Origin: DATEAV01 sp964575425 | GTDB lineage: Bacteria; Chloroflexota; Anaerolineae; Anaerolineales; E44-bin32 | Direction: 5' to 3' | DNA length: 55,852 nucleotides | Assembly (NCBI GenBank): GCA_964575425.1 | Contig: CAZNRD010000021.1 | Location: 1 to 55,852 of the forward strand | Shown: in pieces, positions 44,388-52,383 of the stretch | Layout of the letters: each line of letters opens with the position of its first letter | How positions within the stretch are numbered: the first letter of the stretch is position 1 | The notes under the pieces: generated by a model | The model's database searches: none | Told to the model about the DNA's origin: nothing | The model's input: the letters and a program-made list of their open reading frames with translations, nothing else | Made by a program: the position numbers and the translations under genes

Positions 44388-44416
44388 ACTCTAGCACAAC
44401 GGACACTGTGGAGCAA
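44388..44416 (-). promoter_or_regulatory. Promoter of the zinc-ribbon membrane protein gene
   Basis: TTGCTC (44416-44411), a 17-base spacer and an extended -10 TGC-TAGAGT. The -10 ends 9 bases before the ATG, so the leader is at most 2-3 bases. Confidence 0.55.
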
Positions 44417-44458
44417 TAGCGCCGCGTGGTGAGCAGCGTGGTGCTGCGGGACGCAACT

Positions 44459-45535
44459 CTAGTCGTGTTGGCCATGACGACTTACGACGCGCTGCAGTTC
44501 GTCCAGCGGCAGCGCGTGGACGATGTGGCCGTGGACGCCGGTCATGGTCTCGGCGGCAGTCAGGGCGTTTAGGATGGCTTCCTCGACGGCCTCGGCCGCG
44601 GCTTCGAACAGGGGATTGAGCTCGTTGTGGGGCAGGGCATGCAGCGCCTGGGGCTGCCGGCTGCTCGCCTCGTAGTGGTTGCCCACGGCAAAGGCAAGGA
44701 ACAGATCGCCACTGCCGTCATGGCCAATTCCGCCGCAACGCGCCAGGCCGATGGTTGCCCGCCGCGCAAGCCGTCGGCACTGCGTCGGCAGCAGAGGCGC
44801 GTCGGTCGCCAGGACCACGACGATGGAGCCACCGGGGGGTTCTTCCCATTCCGGCACGGGGATGCGTTCCGGGCCGATCTCGAGGCCGACCGGCACGCCG
44901 TTGACACGCAGCATGCGTCGGTCACCGTGGTTTGCCTGCACCAGCGCGCCGACGACATACCTCGCCCCTGCCGCCTCCCACGAGCGCGAGGCCGTTCCCG
45001 TACCACCTTTGAAATCGTGGCACACGGTGCCCGTGCCTCCGCCGGTGTTCCCTTCTTCCACCGGGCCGGTGGAAGCCGTCTCGAGAGCAAGGTCAATGTC
45101 GGGTGCGGTGAGGGGGAAAGCATCGATGTCGTTCAGATAGCCGTCGAAGGTCTCTGCCACGACGGGCAGGCCGAAGCGACCGCCGCCGTAGTGCCTCAGG
45201 CCGTAGTCCAGAACGGCCTGATGGGCTAGGCCGACCTGATGGGTGTTGGTGAGCACGATCGGGCTGGTGAGCAGGCCAGACTCCTCGACCCACAGCAAGC
45301 CGGTCATCTCGCCATAACCGTTGAAGGAGTGATAACCCGCGAAGGCGTAGTCGAGGTGGGTGATGCCCAGGCGGGGCCAGATGGCGGTCACGCCGGTGCG
45401 GACGACGCGTGGCTCATCGCGCACGATCGTGGTCTGGCCCACGGCGACCCCCGGGACGTCGGTGATGGCGTTAAGCGGCCCTGGCGGGAAGTGTCCGATG
45501 ACGATGCCCAGATCGCGCAGTCGCATGCGGGCCAT
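44459..45535 (-). CDS. P1-family (S58, DmpA-like) aminopeptidase
   Basis: A 358-residue self-cleaving peptidase of family S58 (DmpA, L-aminopeptidase/D-esterase, BapA). The conserved start is ITDVPGVAVGQTTI, the middle has EEGNTGGGTGTVCHDFKGGTGTASR, and the nucleophile region is GGSIVVVLATDAPLL with Ser 237 predicted as the new N-terminus after cleavage at Gly 236. These enzymes release N-terminal D-, L- or beta-amino acids from amides or peptides. The gene could feed the amino-acid racemase operon further right, but nothing links them directly. Confidence 0.9.
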   Translation of the reverse strand: MARMRLRDLGIVIGHFPPGPLNAITDVPGVAVGQTTIVRDEPRVVRTGVTAIWPRLGITHLDYAFAGYHSFNGYGEMTGLLWVEESGLLTSPIVLTNTHQVGLAHQAVLDYGLRHYGGGRFGLPVVAETFDGYLNDIDAFPLTAPDIDLALETASTGPVEEGNTGGGTGTVCHDFKGGTGTASRSWEAAGARYVVGALVQANHGDRRMLRVNGVPVGLEIGPERIPVPEWEEPPGGSIVVVLATDAPLLPTQCRRLARRATIGLARCGGIGHDGSGDLFLAFAVGNHYEASSRQPQALHALPHNELNPLFEAAAEAVEEAILNALTAAETMTGVHGHIVHALPLDELQRVVSRHGQHD

Positions 45536-45611
45536 GGCAGACCTCGCTGAGAAGCTGTGGCGGTCGTGTGTCGACCGCTGGCAGGGCGACGCGGTGCTCG
45601 CGGCCGGCGCG

Positions 45612-46130
45612 CTAGTCCCCTGCCTTGGGGAGCAGCATCAGCCCCACCACCATCTTGCGGTTGAACAGGATGGCGGGGGTCTCGATCTTCACCCGCGGGA
45701 AGAGGATGGCGCTCAGGCTGGCGTCGTAGATGGGCATGAACAGGCTGTCGCCCTCGACGGCCAGCGCTCCGAAATCGAGCTTGCCCGGCGTCTCCACCAG
45801 GCCGCGTAGCTCATAGCCGCCGACCACGACGCGGACGCGATGGGGGAAGGGTTTTGTGTACCCGCCGCGTACGGTGCTGATCGGCCCGATGTCGCCGCGG
45901 CTGCCGGCGGCGACGGCAGCGATCTCCGCCTTCACCATCCACAGACGCGGGGTTTTCTCCGCCTGATCCATCGTCTGGTGGAGGGCTGTGATGCGGGCCT
46001 CTTCGATTTCCACGGTGGACTCAGTCAGGCGGTTGAAGAAACTGAACAGTCCCGACGGGCCGGGCTGGGTGTGGCCGTTGATCCGATGGAGGTTGGTGTA
46101 AATCTCGATCTGGGTCGTCCCTTTGGCCAT
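45612..46130 (-). CDS. Conserved-type protein of unknown function
   Basis: A 172-residue soluble protein with mixed strands and no known motif. It starts TTQIEIYTNLHRINGHTQPG and ends VGLMLLPKAGD. The internal pattern suggests a beta-rich domain (RVRVVVGGYELRGLVE). I do not recognise a family. I start at ATG 46130, downstream of a good promoter; a longer frame upstream is not used because it would start inside the promoter. Confidence 0.6.
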   Translation of the reverse strand: MAKGTTQIEIYTNLHRINGHTQPGPSGLFSFFNRLTESTVEIEEARITALHQTMDQAEKTPRLWMVKAEIAAVAAGSRGDIGPISTVRGGYTKPFPHRVRVVVGGYELRGLVETPGKLDFGALAVEGDSLFMPIYDASLSAILFPRVKIETPAILFNRKMVVGLMLLPKAGD

Positions 46131-46173
46131 GTCGCCATGCCCTTCGGGCCGAGCAGCCCTCTCGCATGTAAGT

Positions 46174-46202
46174 ATTGTATGCCGCTTCCCGCCACGGGAC
46201 AA
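46174..46202 (-). promoter_or_regulatory. Promoter of the unknown protein at 46130
   Basis: TTGTCC (46202-46197), a 17-base spacer and TACAAT (46179-46174). Start near 46167, leader about 37 bases. It is back-to-back with the sigma-factor promoter: the two -35 boxes are one base apart. Confidence 0.6.
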
Positions 46203-46203
46203 C

Positions 46204-46232
46204 CTGCGAAGTTCCGGCACCTGTGCTAGAGT
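46204..46232 (+). promoter_or_regulatory. Promoter of the sigma-factor fusion gene
   Basis: Extended -10 TGC-TAGAGT (46224-46232) with a weak -35 (CTGCGA, 46204-46209) at 17 bases. The leader to 46405 would be about 165 bases. No clear ECF-type GGAAC/GTC promoter was found, so autoregulation is not shown. Confidence 0.4.
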
Positions 46233-46404
46233 CTCCAGCGATTGTCCCCGTGGCAAACGGTCTCAGGTCCTTCGCCTCGGAGCACACATCCGGGCGCGGT
46301 GAGGAGAAGGAGCCGAGGTCCCTGCAACAAGCCACGCTGAGCGGCCGGAATGTCACAGGATGGGTCCAGGACCGTTTCAGACTCAGGATCAAGGCTGAGC
46401 GATT

Positions 46405-48138
46405 GTGAGCGCGCGTGTATCTGCAGAAGCTGAACTGGTGCGACGAGCGCAGCAGGGCCAGCGAGACGCGTTCGGGGAGCTGTTCGAGCGCCTGCACCAG
46501 CCGGTGCTGAACTATGTCTACCACATGCTCGGCGAGAGGCAGACGGCGGAGGATGTCACCCAGGAGGCCTTCCTGCGGGCGCAGGAGCACATCGCCCAAT
46601 TGGGGCCGCCCTGGGATTTCAAGTCGTGGGTCTACCGCATCGCTGGCAACCTGGCCATCGACCTGGTGCGAGGGGAGAAACCCTCGCTGGACACCGAGCA
46701 GTCCGAAGACGTGCCCGAGCCTGTCACCACCCGCCGACCGCTGGAGCGCAGCGTGCAGCGCGAGGAGACTCGGCTGAGCGTTCGCAAGACGCTGGCCAGC
46801 CTGCCGCCTCCCTATCGGCAGGCTCTCATCCTGCGCGAGATGAACGGCCTCTCCTACGATGAAGTGGCGCGGGCGCTGGAATGTTCCAATGACAATGCCC
46901 GTCAGCTGGTCCACCGCGCCCGGCTGCGATTCCGAGAACTCCACGGTCTGCGCACGGTCCTGGCCAGTGGCGGACTGCGCTGCCGCCAGCTGGGTGAGCT
47001 GGTGTCGGCCTATCACGACGGCGAACTCACCGATCGAGAGCGCCGGCTTGTCGAAGAGCACCTGAAGGCCTGCGCCGATTGCAGCGATACGCGCGAGGAC
47101 ATGAAGAAGCTGGCGGGGCTTATGGCCTCGCTTGTGCCGGTTGTGCCCAGCGGCGCTTGGAAGGCCAAGGTCCTGGAGGAACTGGCCCGGCAGCCAATGC
47201 CATCCACCCCGGTGCCTGCGTCGCCAACCCCGCCACCGGCTCCGGTACCAACGGCTGCAGGGCTGGCTGGATTCCTGGGGTCCGGGATCGGCAAAGTGCT
47301 TCTGGGATCGGCCGTCGCCTTGCCGCTGCTGCTGGCCGTCGCCGCCGTGCTGACAGCGCGCCTCCTGCCGATGATCACGCCGCCCGACCCGACGAGCGTC
47401 CACGGTACGGCGCCAGCGCTTCCGTCGGCCACTGCTGCCGGGGCCGCCGCAACCCCGACCCCGCTCCCGCTGGCCGCCTCGCCGACAGCCTCCGCCGCCA
47501 CATCGACGATGCCGCCCGCGTCGACCTCGACTGCGACGCTTGGGCCTCCCGTGGTCCTTGTCCTGCGGCAGGCGAACTGCCGCGCTGGCCCGGGGCTGGT
47601 GTACGACGTCATCGGCTACTTGCAGGTCGGCGACACGTCGCCGATCGACGGTCGGAACGCGGGGTCGACGTGGTGGTGGATACGGCAGGTGGCGGGGGTG
47701 GGGCACTGCTGGGTATCGGACGCGGTAGTCGAGGTCAGCGGCGACACGAGCGGGGTTCCGGTCCTGTCCCCTCCGCCAACCCCCACACCCCCCGACACGC
47801 AGCCACCGATGGTCACCATCACGCACTCACCCTCGGGCCGTTGGCACCCCAACACCAAGGAGAAGGTGACGTTCACCGCTACGGCCGGCGACGATCGGGC
47901 AGTTGCCAGGATCGAAATCTGGATTCAGCCTCCTTCCGCAAACACCTTCACGCTCGTCCGATCCTGCACCGGCACGCAGACCTGCGTCTATGTAGGCGGA
48001 CCGTACTTGCCGGGCGTTGGGCTGTACTTTGCACGCGCCTTCGACGGTGCTGGCAACCAGTCGGAGACTCCGGAATACAACCTGACCATCTACGCGGCGC
48101 TGGGCTGGTTGGGTTGCCCGCGCATGACGGGCGGATGA
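46405..48138 (+). CDS. ECF sigma factor fused to anti-sigma zinc finger, membrane helix and outer SH3/Ig-like domains
   Basis: A 577-residue fusion. Sigma region 2 is at about 10-90 (FGELFERLHQPVLNYVYHML, AEDVTQEAFLRA) and region 4 at about 120-180 (LASLPPPYRQALILREMNGL, YDEVARALECSNDNARQLVH). A zinc-finger anti-sigma domain follows (193-240) with Cys 193, His 219, Cys 223 and Cys 226 in the H-x3-C-x2-C pattern. After a Pro-rich linker, one membrane helix (about 297-319) and a Thr/Ala/Pro stalk lead to an SH3-like domain (about 383-445) and an Ig/CBM-like domain (about 465-563). The GTG start at 46405 fits the family N-terminus. The sigma part would stay tethered to the membrane unless cut or released. 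Confidence 0.88.
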   Translation: MSARVSAEAELVRRAQQGQRDAFGELFERLHQPVLNYVYHMLGERQTAEDVTQEAFLRAQEHIAQLGPPWDFKSWVYRIAGNLAIDLVRGEKPSLDTEQSEDVPEPVTTRRPLERSVQREETRLSVRKTLASLPPPYRQALILREMNGLSYDEVARALECSNDNARQLVHRARLRFRELHGLRTVLASGGLRCRQLGELVSAYHDGELTDRERRLVEEHLKACADCSDTREDMKKLAGLMASLVPVVPSGAWKAKVLEELARQPMPSTPVPASPTPPPAPVPTAAGLAGFLGSGIGKVLLGSAVALPLLLAVAAVLTARLLPMITPPDPTSVHGTAPALPSATAAGAAATPTPLPLAASPTASAATSTMPPASTSTATLGPPVVLVLRQANCRAGPGLVYDVIGYLQVGDTSPIDGRNAGSTWWWIRQVAGVGHCWVSDAVVEVSGDTSGVPVLSPPPTPTPPDTQPPMVTITHSPSGRWHPNTKEKVTFTATAGDDRAVARIEIWIQPPSANTFTLVRSCTGTQTCVYVGGPYLPGVGLYFARAFDGAGNQSETPEYNLTIYAALGWLGCPRMTGG

Positions 48139-48394
48139 GGCCCCTGGCTTCCACAGTGTGGGACTTGAGCAGGCGACGGACATCTCTCCCGGCCCGGCGA
48201 ATGCCTTGGCCTGAGAGGTTGCCGCGCAGAATGGGGTTGCCACAGACGCTCTGCCGGTCGGCCGGGACATCGATGAGAAGGGTGTCAACGCGTTCGGGAT
48301 CGCCGACGTCTGGATCGTGCGCAGGAGGTGGCGGCCGCAGCGGTCACAGAGAGCGCGTCTGAGCACCTGCATCAGGATAGCCTGTCGTGGGTGA
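48134..48394 (+). pseudogene. Possible remnant of a coding frame
   Basis: Directly after the sigma gene one frame reads like protein: GLEQATDISPGPANALA, a TGA at 48212-48214, then EVAAQNGVATDALPVGR and DIDEKGVNAFGIADVW. The TGA could be a CGA (Arg) turned stop. There is no start codon or ribosome binding site, and past 48300 the frame loses protein character. I do not recognise the family; chance is possible. Confidence 0.2.
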
Positions 48395-48538
48395 ATCCAA
48401 CCGATCCATTCCATGCTGGTTATGCCGGCCGCACCGCCTGCGCGTTTGGGGCCCACGTGTTCCTCACAGCTCTGGTAAGCCCATCTCCAGGTTCCTTCCT
48501 TGGCAATCATCGGACGCATCCCGCACAAGGACACATAG

Positions 48539-48567
48539 TTGACATGGCTGGGATATCGGCCTATAGT
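48539..48567 (+). promoter_or_regulatory. Strong promoter of the ABC transporter-racemase operon
   Basis: A perfect TTGACA (48539-48544), a 17-base spacer and TATAGT (48562-48567). The predicted start is near 48574, about 305 bases before the first gene. It is the closest match to a consensus promoter in the window. Confidence 0.75.
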
Positions 48568-48573
48568 ATTTTC

Positions 48574-48878
48574 TAATCTGCGCTAAGGCATGAGGAAGTC
48601 ATCCGAAGTCCAAGAGGTATCCCCTCGGGGACCAGCACAGTAACCTCCCGGCGGTCTCCTTGTCGCCCGGCTGTGATGATGAGCGTTGCCCTTCCCGCAT
48701 GCGCTCCCACCGGGTCTGCGCAGCGGACGGCTCATGGATCGTGGCTGGCTCCGGCGATGGGTTGGATGCAGCCGGGCGCGGTCCGGACAGAAAGCGGACC
48801 AGTGAAGACGGTTGCCAGCTCTTATCCTTCCTCGTATTGTGCCGGTTCCGGCCGCGAGGCGCAGCTCTGGAGGAGAAG
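48574..48878 (+). other. Long 5' leader of the transporter operon
   Basis: About 305 untranslated bases between promoter and gene. The upstream frame is open but lacks a start and has no protein character. Small hairpins are present (for example CCCCTCGGGG at about 48628). No known riboswitch pattern was recognised. It ends with GGAGGAGAAG, the ribosome binding site of the binding-protein gene. Confidence 0.4.
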
Positions 48879-50474
48879 ATGTCCCACGAGAGACCCGGGC
48901 TTCTGCAGCTCACCAGCCTGGTGGTGAGCCTATCGTTCCTGGCAGCCGCCTGCGCCCCTGCGGCGGTCACGCCAGCTGCCACCAGCCCTCCCGAGGTCAC
49001 GGAAAACGTGGCCGTCTATGCCCACACCACGACGCTGCCTGACATCGACCCCAGCGTCAGCTTCTCAAATGACTCGGTGGTTGTCTCCAATGCCTATGAG
49101 ACGCTCGTCTGGTACAACCCTCCCGGCAGCGCCGAGGTGTTGCGCCCGGGCCTGGCGACGAGCTGGGAGTCGAACGAGGACGCCACGGAATGGACCTTCT
49201 ACCTCAGGCAAGGCGTGAAGTTCCACGATGGCACGGACTTCAACGCCGAAGCCGTCAAGTACTCGATCGAGCGGACCATGGAACTCGCCATGGGCGCCTC
49301 GTACATCTGGGACCCCGTGGCCTCGATCACCGTGGTAGACGACTACACCGTGCGCTTCAACCTGAAGTATCCGGCGCCCCTCGACCTGATCGCTTCCTCG
49401 GGCTATGGGGCCTGGATCTTCTCCCCCACGACCACAGCGCAGCACGACAGCGCCTGGTTCAATGAAGGACACGATACTGGCACCGGCCCCTACATGATCG
49501 AGAGCTACGAGCGCGGGCAGCGCCTGATCATGAAGCGCTTCGATGACTATTGGGGCGGCTGGCGACCCGGCCAGTTCGACCGCCTGGTCTTCGAGACGGT
49601 GGAAGATCCCGTCGTGCGGCAGCAGATGATCGAATCGGGCCAGGCCGTCGTGACCTACGAGCTGCCTCGCGAGAACCTGGCTGCCCTCGATGCCCGGCCC
49701 GACGTGGTCGTCTACAGCAACCCGAGCTTCCAGAACCTGCTCGGCCTGTTCAACGTGCGCCGCCCTCCGCTCGACAACCCTCTGGTGCGTCAGGCCCTGT
49801 CCTACACTTTCCCCTATGCCCAGTTCATCGAGAGCGTCATGCAGGGGTACGCTGTGCAGGCGCACGGCCCGGTGCCCACCGGGATGTGGGGCCACAGCCG
49901 GGACCTCTTCCAGTACTCGTATGACCTGGACAAAGCGCGGGACCTGCTGGCCGAAGCCGGCTATCCGGACGGCGGATTCGACCTGCTGCTCACCTATGCC
50001 ACAGGCGACCTGGATGAGCAGCAGCTGGCCGAGATCTGGAAGGCGGAGCTGGCCAAGCTGAAGATCAACCTGACGGTCCAGGGCATGTCTTGGGAGTCGC
50101 AGTGGGACTTGGCCAGGGCCGACCCCATGAAGGCGCAGAACATCCTGGTCTTCTATTGGTGGCCGGACTACGTCTCGCCCTACAGCTTCCTCTACAGCAT
50201 GTTCCACTGCGAGGAGGAGATCCTGTTCAACCTGGGCTACTACTGCAATCCAGAGTTCGATGCCCTGATCGACCGGGCCAATGAGCTTGCGGGCAGTGAC
50301 CGGGCTGAAGCGGAGAGGATGTTCATCCAGGCCCAGGAGATGCTGATCGAAGATGCGGCGGCGATGTACTTCTACGACCGCGGCAACACCCACATCTTGC
50401 GCGCGGACGTCAAGGGCTACGTAGACAACCCCGCCTACCCGCACGTGGTCTTCTTCTACGAGTTGTCACGCTAG
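48879..50474 (+). CDS. ABC transporter substrate-binding lipoprotein (peptide/opine family 5)
   Basis: A 531-residue lipoprotein: lipobox LAAAC with Cys 25. The mature part has the family 5 features: PGLATSWESNEDATEWTFYL, VKFHDGTDFNAEAVKYSIER, GTGPYMIESYERGQ and the C-terminal lobe from PYAQFIESVMQG. Family members bind di/oligopeptides, nickel, opines or similar. ATG 48879 is preceded by GGAGGAG; the frame is open further back but without a start. It is the first gene of the operon. Confidence 0.93.
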   Translation: MSHERPGLLQLTSLVVSLSFLAAACAPAAVTPAATSPPEVTENVAVYAHTTTLPDIDPSVSFSNDSVVVSNAYETLVWYNPPGSAEVLRPGLATSWESNEDATEWTFYLRQGVKFHDGTDFNAEAVKYSIERTMELAMGASYIWDPVASITVVDDYTVRFNLKYPAPLDLIASSGYGAWIFSPTTTAQHDSAWFNEGHDTGTGPYMIESYERGQRLIMKRFDDYWGGWRPGQFDRLVFETVEDPVVRQQMIESGQAVVTYELPRENLAALDARPDVVVYSNPSFQNLLGLFNVRRPPLDNPLVRQALSYTFPYAQFIESVMQGYAVQAHGPVPTGMWGHSRDLFQYSYDLDKARDLLAEAGYPDGGFDLLLTYATGDLDEQQLAEIWKAELAKLKINLTVQGMSWESQWDLARADPMKAQNILVFYWWPDYVSPYSFLYSMFHCEEEILFNLGYYCNPEFDALIDRANELAGSDRAEAERMFIQAQEMLIEDAAAMYFYDRGNTHILRADVKGYVDNPAYPHVVFFYELSR

Positions 50475-50511
50475 CCTGCCTCGGGCGCCCCGCCGCTGGG
50501 CCGCTTGACGC

Positions 50512-50548
50512 CACCGAAGGTCTCCAGGCCGCCTGGAGACCTTCGGTG
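50512..50548 (+). terminator. Perfect 17-bp hairpin after the binding-protein gene
   Basis: CACCGAAGGTCTCCAGG pairs without mismatch with CCTGGAGACCTTCGGTG around a 3-base loop (CCG). It lies 37 bases after the binding-protein stop and 64 bases before the permease start. No T run follows, so it probably works as an mRNA-stabilising or partial terminator element that keeps the binding protein more abundant than the membrane parts. Confidence 0.65.
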
Positions 50549-50612
50549 CAGCCGCCCGGCGGAAAGTGAAGCGAACTGGGTCGGCCCGAGCTGGCTCTCA
50601 TGGGAAGTCAGC

Positions 50613-51635
50613 ATGCCGAGATGGGACTACCTCCTGCGGCGTCTGGCGCTAATGCTCCTGGTGCTGTTCGGCGTTACGCTCATCACCTTCACCATCGCGC
50701 GCGTCGTGCCCTCTGACCCGGCGGCCCTGTGGGTGGGCCCACGCCCGACGCCTGAACAGCTCGCCCAGGCGCGCCTGAACCTCGGCCTGGACAAGCCCCT
50801 GCACATTCAGTACTTGCGCTATCTTGGCGGCCTGGCGCGTGGAGACCTGGGCGTCTCGGTGAAGACACACCAACCCATCCTGAGTGACCTCAAGACTTAC
50901 CTGCCGGCCACGCTCGAGCTGGTGCTCTTCGGCATGCTCATGGCCGTCACTATTGGCATCCCCCTCGGGGTGCTCTCAGGCGCCAGGCGCAACAGCCTGC
51001 TGGACCACGGCAGCCGGCTGGTGGCCATCGCCGGCGTGTCGATGCCCACCTTCTGGCTCGGCTTGTTGCTCCAGCTCCTGTTCTTCGGCCGACTCGGCCT
51101 GCTGCCCTTGGGCGGTCGGGTAGACCAGAGCATCTCACTCTACAGCCCCGTCCAGTACCTCACCGGCTTCTACCTTATCGACACCACCTTGAGCGGCAAC
51201 TGGATGGCCCTGAAGGACAGCCTGCTCCATCTCATCCTTCCGTCCTTCACCCTGGCCACCTACGCCATCGGCCTGACCATCCGCATGACTCGCTCCACCA
51301 TGATCGAAGTCCTCGACGAGAAATACATTGTTGCCGCGCGGGCGGCCGGCCTGCCCGAGCATACCATCCTGTTCCGGCTGGCGCTCAAGAACGCCATAAT
51401 TCCCACCCTCACCGTGCTGGGACTCTCCTTTGTCTACTCTTTGACGGGCGCCATCCTGGTCGAGGTGATCTTCTCCTGGCCGGGACTGGGCACCTACGTC
51501 ACCAGCGCCATCCTCAACGTCGACTTCCCGGTCATCATGGCCGTCACGCTGGTGGTCACCGTCTTCTATGTCTTTATCAACCTGTTCCTGGACCTGCTGC
51601 AGGCTACCCTGGACCCGCGCGTGACCCTGGCCTAG
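50613..51635 (+). CDS. Peptide-type ABC transporter permease (DppB-like)
   Basis: A 340-residue inner-membrane permease of the DppB/OppB family with about six helices. The N-terminal helix (LALMLLVLFGVTLITFTIARVV) and the conserved cytosolic loop (ARAAGLPEHTILFRLALKNA) that docks on the ATPase are clear. ATG 50613 is used; an earlier frame start at 50505 would read through the hairpin. Partner of the permease at 53202. Confidence 0.9.
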   Translation: MPRWDYLLRRLALMLLVLFGVTLITFTIARVVPSDPAALWVGPRPTPEQLAQARLNLGLDKPLHIQYLRYLGGLARGDLGVSVKTHQPILSDLKTYLPATLELVLFGMLMAVTIGIPLGVLSGARRNSLLDHGSRLVAIAGVSMPTFWLGLLLQLLFFGRLGLLPLGGRVDQSISLYSPVQYLTGFYLIDTTLSGNWMALKDSLLHLILPSFTLATYAIGLTIRMTRSTMIEVLDEKYIVAARAAGLPEHTILFRLALKNAIIPTLTVLGLSFVYSLTGAILVEVIFSWPGLGTYVTSAILNVDFPVIMAVTLVVTVFYVFINLFLDLLQATLDPRVTLA

Positions 51636-51647
51636 GAACCCCCGGAC

Positions 51648-52373
51648 ATGAACCTGTCTGTCATCGTGCCGGTGACGACCATGACCTTTGTGGCCGCAGC
51701 TCACGAAGCGTACATCCGCGCCGCCCGCGCGGATACCTCCATCCGCACGGTCGGCCTGGAGCGCGGCCCGGCCTCCATCGAGTGCGACTATGAGGTGGCC
51801 CTGGCCGTCCCGGAGATCCTGCTCAGGATAGACGAGGCGGTCAGAGAGGGCGTGGATGGCATTGTCATTGACTGCATGATGGATCCGGGCCTGGAGGCAG
51901 CGCGCGAGAGGGTTGCCATTCCGGTCGTCGGCGCGGCCGAGTCCTCTTTCCATCTGGCCGCCATGCTGGCCGAACGCTTCGCCGTGGTGACCATCCTGGA
52001 GAGGGATGTCCCCCTCCTGCAGCGCCTCTTCGACAAGTACGGAGTCACGCAGAAGGTTGCCGGGATCCGCGTCATCGACATACCAGTTCTTGACCTGGCG
52101 CGGGAGGAAGCCCAAGTGGCCAACCGGGCCGCCGCGGTCGCCAGGGAGGCAATCCGTCGCGACGGCGCGCAGGCCATCGTGTTCGGCTGCACCGGCATGC
52201 GGGGTGTGGCGGACGCTGTGCGGCGCGCCCTCGCTGGCTGCGGCTGCGCCGTGCCGGTCATCGAGCCTTCGCTGGCCGCGCTTAAGCTGGCCGAGTCGCT
52301 GGTCGACATGCGTTTGTCTCACAGCAAGTTGACCTACCCAACCCCACCGCTCAAGGTGGTTCTCTATCCCTGA
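51648..52373 (+). CDS. Asp/Glu/hydantoin racemase family protein
   Basis: A 241-residue cofactor-independent racemase. The two catalytic cysteines are in DCMMDPGLE (about residue 74) and FGCTGMRG (about residue 180), as in hydantoin and aspartate/glutamate racemases. Substrate is unknown; hydantoins or D/L-amino acids are most likely. It lies inside the ABC transporter operon, 12 bases after the permease gene, so its substrate is probably imported by that system. Confidence 0.88.
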   Translation: MNLSVIVPVTTMTFVAAAHEAYIRAARADTSIRTVGLERGPASIECDYEVALAVPEILLRIDEAVREGVDGIVIDCMMDPGLEAARERVAIPVVGAAESSFHLAAMLAERFAVVTILERDVPLLQRLFDKYGVTQKVAGIRVIDIPVLDLAREEAQVANRAAAVAREAIRRDGAQAIVFGCTGMRGVADAVRRALAGCGCAVPVIEPSLAALKLAESLVDMRLSHSKLTYPTPPLKVVLYP

Positions 52374-52383
52374 GGAGGCAGAC

